Shown: positions 51,507-59,842 of the stretch, piece by piece
How the letters are laid out: the number at the start of each line of letters is the position of its first letter
How positions within the stretch are numbered: position 1 is the stretch's first letter
Assembly: GCA_016703105.1 (NCBI GenBank)
Contig: JADJCS010000004.1
Span: 310,001-374,000, forward strand
DNA from: Flavobacteriales bacterium
GTDB taxonomy: Bacteria > Bacteroidota > Bacteroidia > Flavobacteriales_F > PHOS-HE28
Reading direction: 5' to 3'
DNA: 64,000 nucleotides
The notes under the pieces: model-generated
What the model was told of the DNA's origin: nothing
Databases searched by the model: none
What the model saw: the letters and a program-made list of their open reading frames with translations, nothing else
Position numbers and translations under genes: made by a program

Positions 51507-53336
51507 ATGCGCAACTTCTTCCGGGTCCTCCGCTTCGCACGCCCGTATCGCGGCTATGCGGTGTTGAACGTGGCGTTCAACTTGGTGAGCACGGTGTTCC
51601 ATCTGGCCTCGCTGCTGGTGTTCATACCCTTCCTGAACCTCTTGTTCGGGCAGGCACCACCGCCTTCGGCGCGTCCGGTGGTCGGCTGGAGCGCGGAAGG
51701 ACTCAGCCGGATGCCGGACTATTTCAACTGGCTCATGGGCGGTTATATCGCTGATCATGGACAGGTTGGCGGGCTCATCTTCATCTGCGTCGTTGTGGCG
51801 CTGTGCTTCCTGCTGAAGAACCTGTTCCGATACTTCGCGCTCTGGGCCATCGGCATACTACGCAACCGCGCCGTGCGCGATCTGCGCAATACGCTGTACG
51901 ACAAGGTCCTGGAGCTGCCTTTGCAGTACTACAGCGGGGAGCGTAAGGGCCACATCATCGCGCGCCTCACCAATGATGTGCAGGAGGTGGAGTTCAGCAT
52001 CATGAACTACATCGAGATGGTGTTCCGCGAGCCGATCACCATTCTGCTCTCGCTGGCGATCATGATCGGCATTTCGCCCACCCTCACGCTGATCGCATTG
52101 CTGCTGTTGCCTGTCAGTGGGCTCATCATCGGCCGCATCGGCAAAAGCTTGAAGAAGGAAGGCCTGCGCGCGCAGCGCAAGAGCGCCGACCTGCTGAGCA
52201 CGGTGGAAGAGACCCTCACGGGTATGCGGGTGATCAAGGCCTTCAACGCGGACGATGCGATGCGGCGCCGTTTCCAACGGGAGAACGACATGCTGAACCG
52301 GCTGAACGTGTTCACTCTGCGCCGTCGCGATCTCGCTTCGCCGCTCAGTGAGTTCATGGGCGCGTTGGTGATGGTGACGCTGGTCTACTTCGGGGGCAGC
52401 CTTGTGATCGGCAAGGAAGCCTCGCTCACGGGTGGCGAGTTCATCGGCTATATCATTCTCTTCAGCCAGCTGCTCGCGCCTGCGAAGAGCTTCACCACGG
52501 GTTATTACTGGATCCGCAAGGGCGGCGCCAGTGCCGAGCGCATCTTCGAATTGCTCGCCGTGGAGAACCGCGTGAAAGAGCGGTCGGACGCGAAGCCCAT
52601 TGATGGGTTCAAGGACCGCATCGAGTTCCGCGATGTCTCCTTCGCCTACGACGAGCAGCCGGTGTTGAACGGGATCACTTTGGTCGTGCCGAAGGGAAGG
52701 AGCGTGGCGTTGGTCGGTACGAGCGGCGGCGGCAAGACCACGCTAGCTGGTCTTCTTCCACGCTTCTTCGACGTCACACAGGGCCAGGTCCTCATCGATG
52801 GCCATGACGTGCGTGAGCTGCGGATCAAGGATCTGCGCGCGCTGATGGGCATCGTGACGCAGGACAGCATCCTGTTCAACGACACGGTGGCGAACAACAT
52901 CGCTTTCGGGAAACCGGGCGTTGCCGAAGCGGATATCCGCCAGGCGGCCACCGTAGCCAACGCCCACGGCTTCATCAGCCAGTTGGAGAACGGCTACCAG
53001 ACCGGCATCGGTGATGGCGGCAACCGGTTGAGCGGTGGTCAGAAGCAGCGCGTGGCCATCGCCCGCGCGGTGCTGAAGAACCCGCCGATCCTCATTCTCG
53101 ACGAGGCCACCAGCGCGCTGGACACCGAGAGCGAACGGCTTGTCCAGGACGCGCTCTTCCGCATGATGGAAGGCCGCACCAGCTTGGTGATCGCCCACCG
53201 CCTCAGCACCATCCAGCACTGCGACGAGATCTGTGTGCTACAGGCAGGGCGGATCGTGGAGCGCGGCACCCACGCCGAGCTCACCACCCTGGGCGGGGTC
53301 TACAAACGGCTGTGCGATATGCAGACGTTCGGGTAA
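51507..53336 (+). CDS. MsbA-like ABC exporter (fused permease and ATPase)
   Basis: 609 residues, inner membrane. The transmembrane domain (about 1-330) has six helices with YRGYAVLNVAFNLVSTVFHL, VGGLIFICVVVALCFLLKNL and the coupling-helix region YYSGERKGHIIARLTNDVQE. The nucleotide-binding domain (about 365-609) has Walker A GTSGGGKTTLAGLL, Q-loop IVTQDSILFND, signature RLSGGQKQRVAIARAVL, Walker B ILILDEATSALDTES and the H-loop VIAHRLSTI. It may flip lipid A or another hydrophobic substrate; exact specificity cannot be read. It has its own promoter box and is divergent from rbfA. Confidence 0.93.
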   Translation: MRNFFRVLRFARPYRGYAVLNVAFNLVSTVFHLASLLVFIPFLNLLFGQAPPPSARPVVGWSAEGLSRMPDYFNWLMGGYIADHGQVGGLIFICVVVALCFLLKNLFRYFALWAIGILRNRAVRDLRNTLYDKVLELPLQYYSGERKGHIIARLTNDVQEVEFSIMNYIEMVFREPITILLSLAIMIGISPTLTLIALLLLPVSGLIIGRIGKSLKKEGLRAQRKSADLLSTVEETLTGMRVIKAFNADDAMRRRFQRENDMLNRLNVFTLRRRDLASPLSEFMGALVMVTLVYFGGSLVIGKEASLTGGEFIGYIILFSQLLAPAKSFTTGYYWIRKGGASAERIFELLAVENRVKERSDAKPIDGFKDRIEFRDVSFAYDEQPVLNGITLVVPKGRSVALVGTSGGGKTTLAGLLPRFFDVTQGQVLIDGHDVRELRIKDLRALMGIVTQDSILFNDTVANNIAFGKPGVAEADIRQAATVANAHGFISQLENGYQTGIGDGGNRLSGGQKQRVAIARAVLKNPPILILDEATSALDTESERLVQDALFRMMEGRTSLVIAHRLSTIQHCDEICVLQAGRIVERGTHAELTTLGGVYKRLCDMQTFG

Positions 53337-53373
53337 GGGTGGGCGTGGCACTTGGCCGATCGCTCATATTGGC

Positions 53374-53381
53374 TACATTTG
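53374..53381 (+). promoter_or_regulatory. -7 promoter box (TACATTTG) of the rimP-nusA-infB operon
   Basis: A perfect TAnnTTTG after the exporter stop, preceded by TTGG, 74 bases before the rimP ATG. A CCGCC-GCAA-GGCGG hairpin follows directly. Confidence 0.65.
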
Positions 53382-53405
53382 CCGCCGCAAGGCGGTGAAA
53401 GAGGA

Positions 53406-53428
53406 AGAGGGGACCGCCCCTCTTTTTT
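53406..53428 (+). terminator. Intrinsic-terminator hairpin in the rimP leader
   Basis: AGAGGGG-ACCG-CCCCTCT forms a 7-bp perfect stem with the T-run TTTTT. It lies between the perfect -7 box at 53374 and the rimP start at 53456, so it can either end read-through from the exporter gene or attenuate the rimP transcript itself. Confidence 0.8.
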
Positions 53429-53455
53429 GTTCTCCACCGGGCAGCAGGGACGGGA

Positions 53456-53920
53456 ATGATCACCGAGCAACAGATGCGGGCCATTGTTCAACATCAACTG
53501 GAGGGCACACGCCACTTCCTAGTGGATGTGGAGGTGCGCCCCGGCGATAAGGTGGTGGTGGAGGTCGACGACCCACAGGCCATCACCTTGGAGCAATTGG
53601 TGCAACTGAACCGCGCCATCCGCGCCGAATTGGACGCACAGGGCCTGGACTGCGAGCTACAAGTGAGCAGCCCCGGCATGGGCCGTCCCTTCAAGGTCCC
53701 TCCGCAGTATGCCAAGCACATCGGCCGGTTGGTGGTGGTGAAGTTGGTCGATGGCCGGACCCTCGAAGGGCGCATGGAGGTGGTGGACCAGGCCGGGTTG
53801 CATCTCCGGGAGGTGATCCCGAGCAAAGTCAAAGGCCGTCCGGACAAGATGGACCAAGAGGTAACGGTGTTGCCGTGGGCCTCGATCCATACCACACAAG
53901 CAAGCTTAAAGTTCAAATGA
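53456..53920 (+). CDS. rimP: Ribosome maturation factor RimP
   Basis: 154 residues. The N-terminal domain has LEGTRHFLVDVEVRPGDKVV, VEVDDPQAITLEQLVQLNRA, CELQVSSPGMGRPFKVPPQY (the conserved VSSPG motif) and IGRLVVVKLVDGRTLEGRME starts the SH3-like C-terminal domain. It assists 30S maturation. It is the first gene of the usual rimP-nusA-infB operon, 7 bases ahead of nusA. Confidence 0.94.
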   Translation: MITEQQMRAIVQHQLEGTRHFLVDVEVRPGDKVVVEVDDPQAITLEQLVQLNRAIRAELDAQGLDCELQVSSPGMGRPFKVPPQYAKHIGRLVVVKLVDGRTLEGRMEVVDQAGLHLREVIPSKVKGRPDKMDQEVTVLPWASIHTTQASLKFK

Positions 53921-53927
53921 TCGTGCC

Positions 53928-55166
53928 ATGAGCACCGTGAACCTCATCGAATCCTTCGGGGAATTCAAGGACATCAAGAACATCGACCGGGTGACCATGA
54001 TGGGCATCCTGGAGGACGTCTTCCGCGGCGTGGTGAAGAAGCGTTTCGGCGAGGAGGCCAACGTGGACATCATCATCAACCCGGACAAGGGCGACCTGGA
54101 GATCTGGCTGAACCGCGTGATCGTCGAGGACGGCATGAGCGAGGACGACAACCTGGAGATCGAACTGGCCGAAGCGCGCAAGATCGAGCCCGATTTCGAA
54201 GTGGGTGAGGAGGTGAGCCAGGAAGTGAAGATCCTCGACTTCGGCCGCCGCAACATCCTTTCGCTGAAGCAGAACCTCCAGAGCCGGATCATGGAACTGG
54301 AGAAGGACCACCTGTACAACAAGTACAAGGAGCGGGTCGGTGAGATCATCACCGGCGAGGTGTACCAGATCTGGAAGCGCGAAACGTTGATCCTGGACGA
54401 CGAGGGCAATGAGCTGATCATGCCCAAGGACCAGCAGATCAAAGTGGATTTTTTCAAGAAGGGTGACACGGTGCGCGCCGTGGTGTGGAAAGTGGAGATG
54501 CGCAACAACACGCCCGTGGTCATCCTCAGCCGCACCGCACCGGAGTTCCTGGAGAAGTTGTTCGAGCAGGAAGTGCCTGAGGTAATGGACGGGCTCATCA
54601 CCATCAAGCGTATCGTGCGCGAACCCGGGGAGCGTGCCAAGGTCGCTGTGGAGAGCTACGACGACCGCATCGACCCGGTCGGTGCATGCGTGGGCATGAA
54701 GGGAAGCCGTATCCATGGTATCGTGCGCGAACTGCGCAACGAGAACATCGATGTGATCAACTGGACCGCCAATGAGCAACTGCTGATCCAACGGGCACTG
54801 AGCCCGGCCAAGATCGGCAACATCAAGTTGGATGTGGAGCGCAAACGCGCCGAGGTGTACATGAAGCCCGACCAGGTGGCGCTCGCCATCGGCAAGGGTG
54901 GTCACAACATCAAATTGGCGAGCCGTCTAACGGGCTACGACTTGGATGTTTACCGCGAGACCGATGAGGTGACGGATGATGTGGACCTGGAGGAATTCGC
55001 GGACGAGATCGAGCATTGGATCATCGACGAGCTGAAAAAAGTAGGATGTGATACGGCGCGCAGCGTACTGGACCTTCCGGTGGAAGAACTGGTGCGTCGC
55101 AGCGATCTTGAAGAGGAGACGATCGTGGAAGTGGTAAGGGTCCTGAAAGCCGAACTGGAGGGATGA
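53928..55166 (+). CDS. nusA: Transcription termination/antitermination protein NusA
   Basis: 412 residues. The N-terminal RNA-polymerase-binding domain starts STVNLIESFGEFKDIKNIDR with MGILEDVFRGVVKKRFGEEA; the S1 domain (about 130-195) contains IITGEVYQIWKRETLILDDE; KH1 has GACVGMKGSRIHGIVRELRN and KH2 has VALAIGKGGHNIKLASRLTG. The C-terminal acidic repeats of E. coli NusA are mostly absent, as is usual outside Gammaproteobacteria. It controls pausing and termination, and its position behind a leader terminator is notable. Confidence 0.95.
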   Translation: MSTVNLIESFGEFKDIKNIDRVTMMGILEDVFRGVVKKRFGEEANVDIIINPDKGDLEIWLNRVIVEDGMSEDDNLEIELAEARKIEPDFEVGEEVSQEVKILDFGRRNILSLKQNLQSRIMELEKDHLYNKYKERVGEIITGEVYQIWKRETLILDDEGNELIMPKDQQIKVDFFKKGDTVRAVVWKVEMRNNTPVVILSRTAPEFLEKLFEQEVPEVMDGLITIKRIVREPGERAKVAVESYDDRIDPVGACVGMKGSRIHGIVRELRNENIDVINWTANEQLLIQRALSPAKIGNIKLDVERKRAEVYMKPDQVALAIGKGGHNIKLASRLTGYDLDVYRETDEVTDDVDLEEFADEIEHWIIDELKKVGCDTARSVLDLPVEELVRRSDLEEETIVEVVRVLKAELEG

Positions 55167-55197
55167 GCAGCGCCCTTCCGATCGCCCCGAGGGTACG

Positions 55198-55215
55198 GGC
55201 CGATCACGATCGGCC
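55198..55215 (+). other. Short hairpin between nusA and infB
   Basis: GGCCGATC-AC-GATCGGCC is self-complementary. There is no T-run, so it is not a terminator; it may affect mRNA processing or stability. Confidence 0.4.
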
Positions 55216-55230
55216 ACAATTGAGAACTGA

Positions 55231-57897
55231 ATGAGCGAAGCGACGGAAAAAGGCGCACGACTGAGCAAGGTGGCCCGAGAGTTCAACCTCGGGCTGCACA
55301 CTGTGGTGGAGTTCCTGGAGAAGAAGGGCCACAAGGTGGAAAGCAACCCGAACACCAAGATCGGGAACGACCTCTATGACCTGCTCATGGCCGAGTTCGG
55401 CACGGACAAGGCCATGAAGGAGCAGAGCAAGGCCACGGTGCAACTGCGCCAGGAGCGCGAGACGATCAGCCTGGTGGCAGCGCCGCCGGAGAAGCCTTCC
55501 GCCAAGCCCGCCGAAGAGGAGGTCTTGATCCACAACCTACCACCGATCGATGCACCCGCACGTCCGGCGCAGCCTGAGACGATCAAGGCCAAGGTGGACC
55601 GGCCCAGTGTGAAGGTGCTGGACAAGATCGATCTGGCACCCAAGAAAAAGGCCGCTCCCGAGGCACCGGTACCGACACCCGCCCCAAGCGCAACACCGCC
55701 CGCGCCGCCCGCCGCAGCGGAGCCCGCCCCGCCCGCCGTTCCCGATGCGCCGGTGGAGCCAGAACTCATCCGCGCACGTGCGGAGAAACTCACCGGTCCG
55801 AAGACCGTGGGCCGCATCGATCTGCCTGTGGAACGGGAACGCAAGCCCTCGGAGCGCGGCGGTTCCGGTCCGGGCAGCGCCAATGATCGCGGCCGCCGCA
55901 AGCGGATCGTGAAACCCGGCCCGGTGAACATAGATCGCGCTGTACAACAGGAACAGCGCACCACACCGCCCAGCGGCCGCCCCGGCGAACTGGACGAGAA
56001 CGCGGTGAAGAAGAAAGTGAGCGAGACGCTCGCCCGTCTCACCAGCTCGGGCAAGAGCCGGGGCTCCAAAATGCGCAAGGACAAGCGGGCTGAACGCTAC
56101 CAGCGCCTGGAAGAGGAGCAGGCTGCGCGCGAGCTCGCCGGACGCACACTGAAGGTGACCGAGTTCGTTACCGCGAGCGAACTGGCCTCTATGATGGGCG
56201 TGCCGGTCACGGACATCATCAAGGCCTGCTTCAGCCTGGGCCTCATGGTGAGCATCAACCAACGCCTCGATGCCGAGACCCTTTCGGTCATCGCGGATGA
56301 ATACGGCTTCAAGGTCGAGTTCGTCGGAGCTGACGTGCAGGAGAACATCCCAGTGGACACGGACGATGAGGCGCGGATGGTATCACGCCCCCCGATCGTC
56401 ACGGTGATGGGTCACGTGGACCATGGCAAGACCTCGTTGCTCGACTATGTGCGCAGTGCCAATGTGGTGGCCGGTGAAGCAGGTGGTATCACCCAGCATA
56501 TCGGGGCCTATAGCGTAACGCTGAAGAACGGCAAGCACATCACGTTCCTGGATACACCGGGCCACGAGGCTTTTACAGCCATGCGCGCACGGGGTGCCCA
56601 GGTCACGGACATCGCCATCATTGTGATCAGCGCGGACGATAGCGTTATGCCACAGACGCGCGAAGCGATCAACCACGCGCAAGCGGCGGGTGTACCGATG
56701 GTCTTCGCTTTGAACAAGATCGACAAGGAAGGGGCGGCACCGGACAAGATCCGCGAAGAGCTCAGCCAGATGAACATCCTGGTGGAAGAGTGGGGCGGCA
56801 AATTCCAGAGCCAGGAGATCAGCGCAAAAAAAGGCATCGGGATCGAGAACCTCCTGGAGAAGGTGCTCTTGGAGAGCGACATGCTCGATCTAAAAGCCGA
56901 CCCGGCGAAGCGCGCGAGCGGCGTGGTGATAGAAAGCACCCTGGAGCAAGGCCGTGGCTACGTGACCACCATTCTGGTGGAGGGCGGCACCTTGCGACGG
57001 GGAGATATCCTACTGGCCGGCCAGTTCAGTGGTCGTGTGAGGAACATGTTCAACGAACGGGGCGTTCCCGTGCTGGAGGCTGGTCCTTCCGTACCGGTTT
57101 CCATCCTGGGTCTGGATGGTGCCCCCAACGCGGGTGATCATTTCCATGTGTTCGAGGATGAACGCGAGGCCCGGCAGATCGCCACGCGCCGCCAGCAACT
57201 GCAGCGCGAACAAGGGATCCGCACCCATAAGCACATCACCTTGGACGAGATCGGCCGCCGTTTGGCCATCGGCGATTTCAAGGAGCTCAATATCATCGTG
57301 AAAGGCGACGTGGATGGATCGGTGGAAGCCCTAACCGACTCACTGTTGAAACTCAGCACGGAGAAGATCAAGGTCTCCGTGATCCACAAGGCGGTTGGCC
57401 CGATCGCGGAGAGCGATGTGCTGCTAGCCACCGCCTCGGATGCCATCATCATCGGGTTCCAAGTGCGGCCCACACCAGGTGCGCGCAAATTGGCCGAAGC
57501 CGAGGAGATCGACATCCGTCTCTACTCGATCATCTACGACGCCATCGAAGAGATCAAGCAGGCCATGGAGGGCATGCTGGCTCCGAAAGAGGTGGAAAAG
57601 GTGGTGGGCACTGCGGAGGTCCGCGATGTGTTCAAGATCAGCAAGGTGGGCACCGTGGCCGGATGTTTTGTGATCGATGGCAAGATCAAGCGGTCGAACA
57701 AGGTGCGCTTGATCCGCGAGGGCATTGTGGTCTACACCGGCGATCTGGCCGACCTCAAGCGCTTCAAGGACGACGTGAAGGAGGTGACGCATGGTTACGA
57801 GTGCGGCCTCTCCATCAAGAACTTCAACGACATCAAGGTCGGCGACAACGTCGAGGCGTTCGAGATGGTGGAGGTGAAGCAGACGCTCGATAGCTGA
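55231..57897 (+). CDS. infB: Translation initiation factor IF-2
   Basis: 888 residues. The N-terminal domain starts LSKVAREFNLGLHTVVEFLE. A long Pro/Ala/charged linker (about 85-290) is followed by the IF2 GTPase: G1 GHVDHGKTSLLDYV, G3 DTPGHEAFTAMRARG, G4 FALNKIDKEG and G5 ISAKKGIGIENLL. Domains II-IV include YVTTILVEGGTLRRGDILLA and the fMet-tRNA-binding C-terminal part ending GYECGLSIKNFNDIKVGDNV. It places initiator tRNA in the P site. It is the last gene of the operon, followed by a strong hairpin terminator. Confidence 0.97.
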   Translation: MSEATEKGARLSKVAREFNLGLHTVVEFLEKKGHKVESNPNTKIGNDLYDLLMAEFGTDKAMKEQSKATVQLRQERETISLVAAPPEKPSAKPAEEEVLIHNLPPIDAPARPAQPETIKAKVDRPSVKVLDKIDLAPKKKAAPEAPVPTPAPSATPPAPPAAAEPAPPAVPDAPVEPELIRARAEKLTGPKTVGRIDLPVERERKPSERGGSGPGSANDRGRRKRIVKPGPVNIDRAVQQEQRTTPPSGRPGELDENAVKKKVSETLARLTSSGKSRGSKMRKDKRAERYQRLEEEQAARELAGRTLKVTEFVTASELASMMGVPVTDIIKACFSLGLMVSINQRLDAETLSVIADEYGFKVEFVGADVQENIPVDTDDEARMVSRPPIVTVMGHVDHGKTSLLDYVRSANVVAGEAGGITQHIGAYSVTLKNGKHITFLDTPGHEAFTAMRARGAQVTDIAIIVISADDSVMPQTREAINHAQAAGVPMVFALNKIDKEGAAPDKIREELSQMNILVEEWGGKFQSQEISAKKGIGIENLLEKVLLESDMLDLKADPAKRASGVVIESTLEQGRGYVTTILVEGGTLRRGDILLAGQFSGRVRNMFNERGVPVLEAGPSVPVSILGLDGAPNAGDHFHVFEDEREARQIATRRQQLQREQGIRTHKHITLDEIGRRLAIGDFKELNIIVKGDVDGSVEALTDSLLKLSTEKIKVSVIHKAVGPIAESDVLLATASDAIIIGFQVRPTPGARKLAEAEEIDIRLYSIIYDAIEEIKQAMEGMLAPKEVEKVVGTAEVRDVFKISKVGTVAGCFVIDGKIKRSNKVRLIREGIVVYTGDLADLKRFKDDVKEVTHGYECGLSIKNFNDIKVGDNVEAFEMVEVKQTLDS

Positions 57898-57925
57898 GGG
57901 GAATAGTGCGGAGCCACGAGGTTCC

Positions 57926-57965
57926 GAACAACGAAGGCCGGGATCTATCCCGGCCTTCGTTGTTC
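57926..57965. terminator. Long perfect-stem terminator after infB
   Basis: A 19-bp perfect stem GAACAACGAAGGCCGGGAT / ATCCCGGCCTTCGTTGTTC with a 2-base spacer. It lies between infB (+) and the convergent gene ending at 58120 (-). From 57966 to 58119 I see no gene or further structure. Confidence 0.85.
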
Positions 57966-58119
57966 GTGTCTCTTCCGCAGTCCCGCTCCCCCGAACGCGG
58001 GCCCTAGCACTGACTTGGATCATCTCAAGCCGCCTCTGGCGGACCGAAAGGCGCACCGCGCTGGTTCCCGTAACGACCCATCTCGAACCACTTCCGCTGC
58101 GACCCCGTCCGAAAGTGAT

Positions 58120-59097
58120 CTAGAACACGATCTTCTGTCTGCGCAGGCGGGTGCGGTACTTCTTGCTGCGCGACTTGAACTTGTAGATCTTGTAATGCAC
58201 CTGCGCGCGGATGAAGAGGTATGCGTCGAGGTCGTCAGGGTCGCCGCGCTGCGCGCCGGGCCCGTACCGGAGGCCCTCCGGTTGTGGGTCCGCCAGGAAT
58301 GCGGCCGCCTCTCCGGAGGGCGAGCCTTCACCACCGTTCGCCTCCGCAATGGCGTCGTTGTCGTAGTACACGTCGCTCACATCGTCGATGTAGTCGGTGA
58401 AGGTCTTGGAATACTGTAGCTCGAGACCGAAACTGAGCACCTTGCTCAATTGCTTGCGGATCCCAATGCCCATCGGGATCGCGAAACTGAAGTTCGAGTA
58501 TTCCTCCGGCCCACCCTCCAAGCCTTGTCCTTCGGTGTGTAGGGGTTTGAGTTCCACCCACGCATTGTTGAACTTGCCCTTCGGGTTGAAGTAACAACCG
58601 CCCACACCCGCGAACACATAGAGCCCGATGCGAGAGGACTTTGTTCCCTTCACACCCCGGATATCATACAGGTGGCCGAGCTCTTCCAGGAACGGGTGAA
58701 CTTCGAGCAAGAACGCGCCCTCGAACAGGTCGGACCGGAAATTCAGGTTTCTGCGCGCACGGGCGGGTTCGTTGGTCAGGTTGTCGTTACCGGCCATCAC
58801 CCCGTAGGCCAACTGAGTGCGCAGGCTGAGCCGCTCGCGGATATAGTAACGATGCGCGAGAGCGAACGCGGGCCGCGTCTGGCTCAACTCCAAGTCCCAA
58901 ATGAAGGAGGTGCCGACCTGGTCACGCCCCCCCAGTTCGCCTAGGAAATTCGATGCTCCCAAGCCGATGGAGATCTCGTTGCGATGCGTTTTCCAATAGT
59001 CGGTGGTCCGGAAGTATTGAGCGTTCGCCTTGGGTGCATAGCACAAGGCCGCCAGCACGAGCGCGGACCAACACAGAAGGGGACGCCAGGCGACCAT
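58120..59097 (-). CDS. DUF6089-like outer-membrane protein (possible T9SS-associated barrel)
   Basis: 325 residues from ATG 59097, which starts a signal peptide (WRPLLCWSALVLAALCYAPK, cleaved near ANAQ). The mature protein starts FRTTDYWKTHRNEISIGLGA and SNFLGELGGRDQVGTSFIWD, the pattern of DUF6089/porin-like barrels of Flavobacteriales, some of which are annotated as PorG-like T9SS components. Strands such as RLSLRTQLAYGVMAGNDNL and IGLYVFAGVGGCYFNPKGKF alternate polar and hydrophobic residues; the C-terminus is strongly basic (KIYKFKSRSKKYRTRLRRQ). Starts at 59121 and 59190 are also in frame, and the -7 box at 59201 would fit 59190 best, so the N-terminus is uncertain. Confidence 0.7.
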   Translation of the reverse strand: MVAWRPLLCWSALVLAALCYAPKANAQYFRTTDYWKTHRNEISIGLGASNFLGELGGRDQVGTSFIWDLELSQTRPAFALAHRYYIRERLSLRTQLAYGVMAGNDNLTNEPARARRNLNFRSDLFEGAFLLEVHPFLEELGHLYDIRGVKGTKSSRIGLYVFAGVGGCYFNPKGKFNNAWVELKPLHTEGQGLEGGPEEYSNFSFAIPMGIGIRKQLSKVLSFGLELQYSKTFTDYIDDVSDVYYDNDAIAEANGGEGSPSGEAAAFLADPQPEGLRYGPGAQRGDPDDLDAYLFIRAQVHYKIYKFKSRSKKYRTRLRRQKIVF

Positions 59098-59200
59098 CAG
59101 CGAAGACCGTTCACGCCACATGGCTGCTCGCTCCGGGCCTTGTGCGCCACTGCTGGCGCGGTCTCCGGGGGCGGGTGTGCATGTGCGCATGAAGGGGCGG

Positions 59201-59208
59201 CCAAGGTA
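59201..59208 (-). promoter_or_regulatory. -7 promoter box (TACCTTGG) of the DUF6089-like gene
   Basis: The minus strand reads TACCTTGG, 10 bases before an in-frame ATG at 59190 and about 103 bases before the start preferred from the signal peptide. Confidence 0.4.
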
Positions 59209-59230
59209 GGGAACGGACATGGAACAGCCG

Positions 59231-59638
59231 TCACGGCGTGCTCCCTTCCGAAAGTCGTGGTGGCTCGATCCGGTCCTGCACAACGTAACACCCGGGCTGC
59301 TCCTCCCTCAGATCATGTCGGAGCCGTTCGGCGCTGATGCGGTCGCGTAGGTCGCCTACCCGGATCCGGAAATTGGGTGCCAGGTAGCTGAGGTAAGCAG
59401 GCACATCGGGATGCTTCAGCAGGAAGGTCTGGCGCGTTTTCACGGCATCCGCTTTCGCACCCAGAAAGATCTGCACCCGATACCCGTCGATCACATGGTC
59501 CGATGCAGGGTACTCCTCCAGGAACCTCAGCGCACGCTCATCCCCGGACCATTCGATCGAGGCGGTGTTGGTCTGTGCAAGGAGGGTGCTCCATGGGACC
59601 GTACCCACCAACAGGTACCATAGGCTCGAGCGTATCAT
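59231..59638 (-). CDS. Exported SPOR-domain protein
   Basis: 135 residues with a signal peptide (SSLWYLLVGTVPWSTLLAQ). Residues about 50-125 form a SPOR-like domain: DGYRVQIFLGAKADAVKTRQ, HPDVPAYLSYLAPNFRIRVG and ERLRHDLREEQPGCYVVQD. It should bind peptidoglycan in the periplasm. The start ATG 59638 is 7 bases from a perfect TACCTTTG box; the frame is open to 59695, but that extension is not supported. The next gene on this strand starts 133 bases downstream. Confidence 0.82.
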   Translation of the reverse strand: MIRSSLWYLLVGTVPWSTLLAQTNTASIEWSGDERALRFLEEYPASDHVIDGYRVQIFLGAKADAVKTRQTFLLKHPDVPAYLSYLAPNFRIRVGDLRDRISAERLRHDLREEQPGCYVVQDRIEPPRLSEGSTP

Positions 59639-59645
59639 GCTGCGG

Positions 59646-59653
59646 CAAAGGTA
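59646..59653 (-). promoter_or_regulatory. -7 promoter box (TACCTTTG) of the SPOR-domain gene
   Basis: The minus strand is a perfect TAnnTTTG, 7 bases before ATG 59638. Confidence 0.6.
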
Positions 59654-59793
59654 GGTGGGGGTGCCGTCCCGATGGGCGCATTCGCGGGCTGACATTGGTG
59701 TGGATGGCGACCTACGCTGTTTAGAACGATCCTAAATAGTGACGCTTCCATGGCTTAGCCACACCCCACCCGTCCCCGGTACGCTTCGCCGTT

Positions 59794-59801
59794 TATTTTT
59801 G
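59794..59801 (+). promoter_or_regulatory. -7 promoter box (TATTTTTG) of the act operon
   Basis: A perfect TAnnTTTG, 41 bases before the actA ATG. Confidence 0.6.
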
Positions 59802-59842
59802 CGCCGCATCTACAGGGCCACCCCTCGCCAAAATCGTCCGGA

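Noticed and set aside
55198..55215. Terminator between nusA and infB
   Set aside because: The hairpin has no T-run, and infB has no separate promoter box; the operon most likely continues through it.
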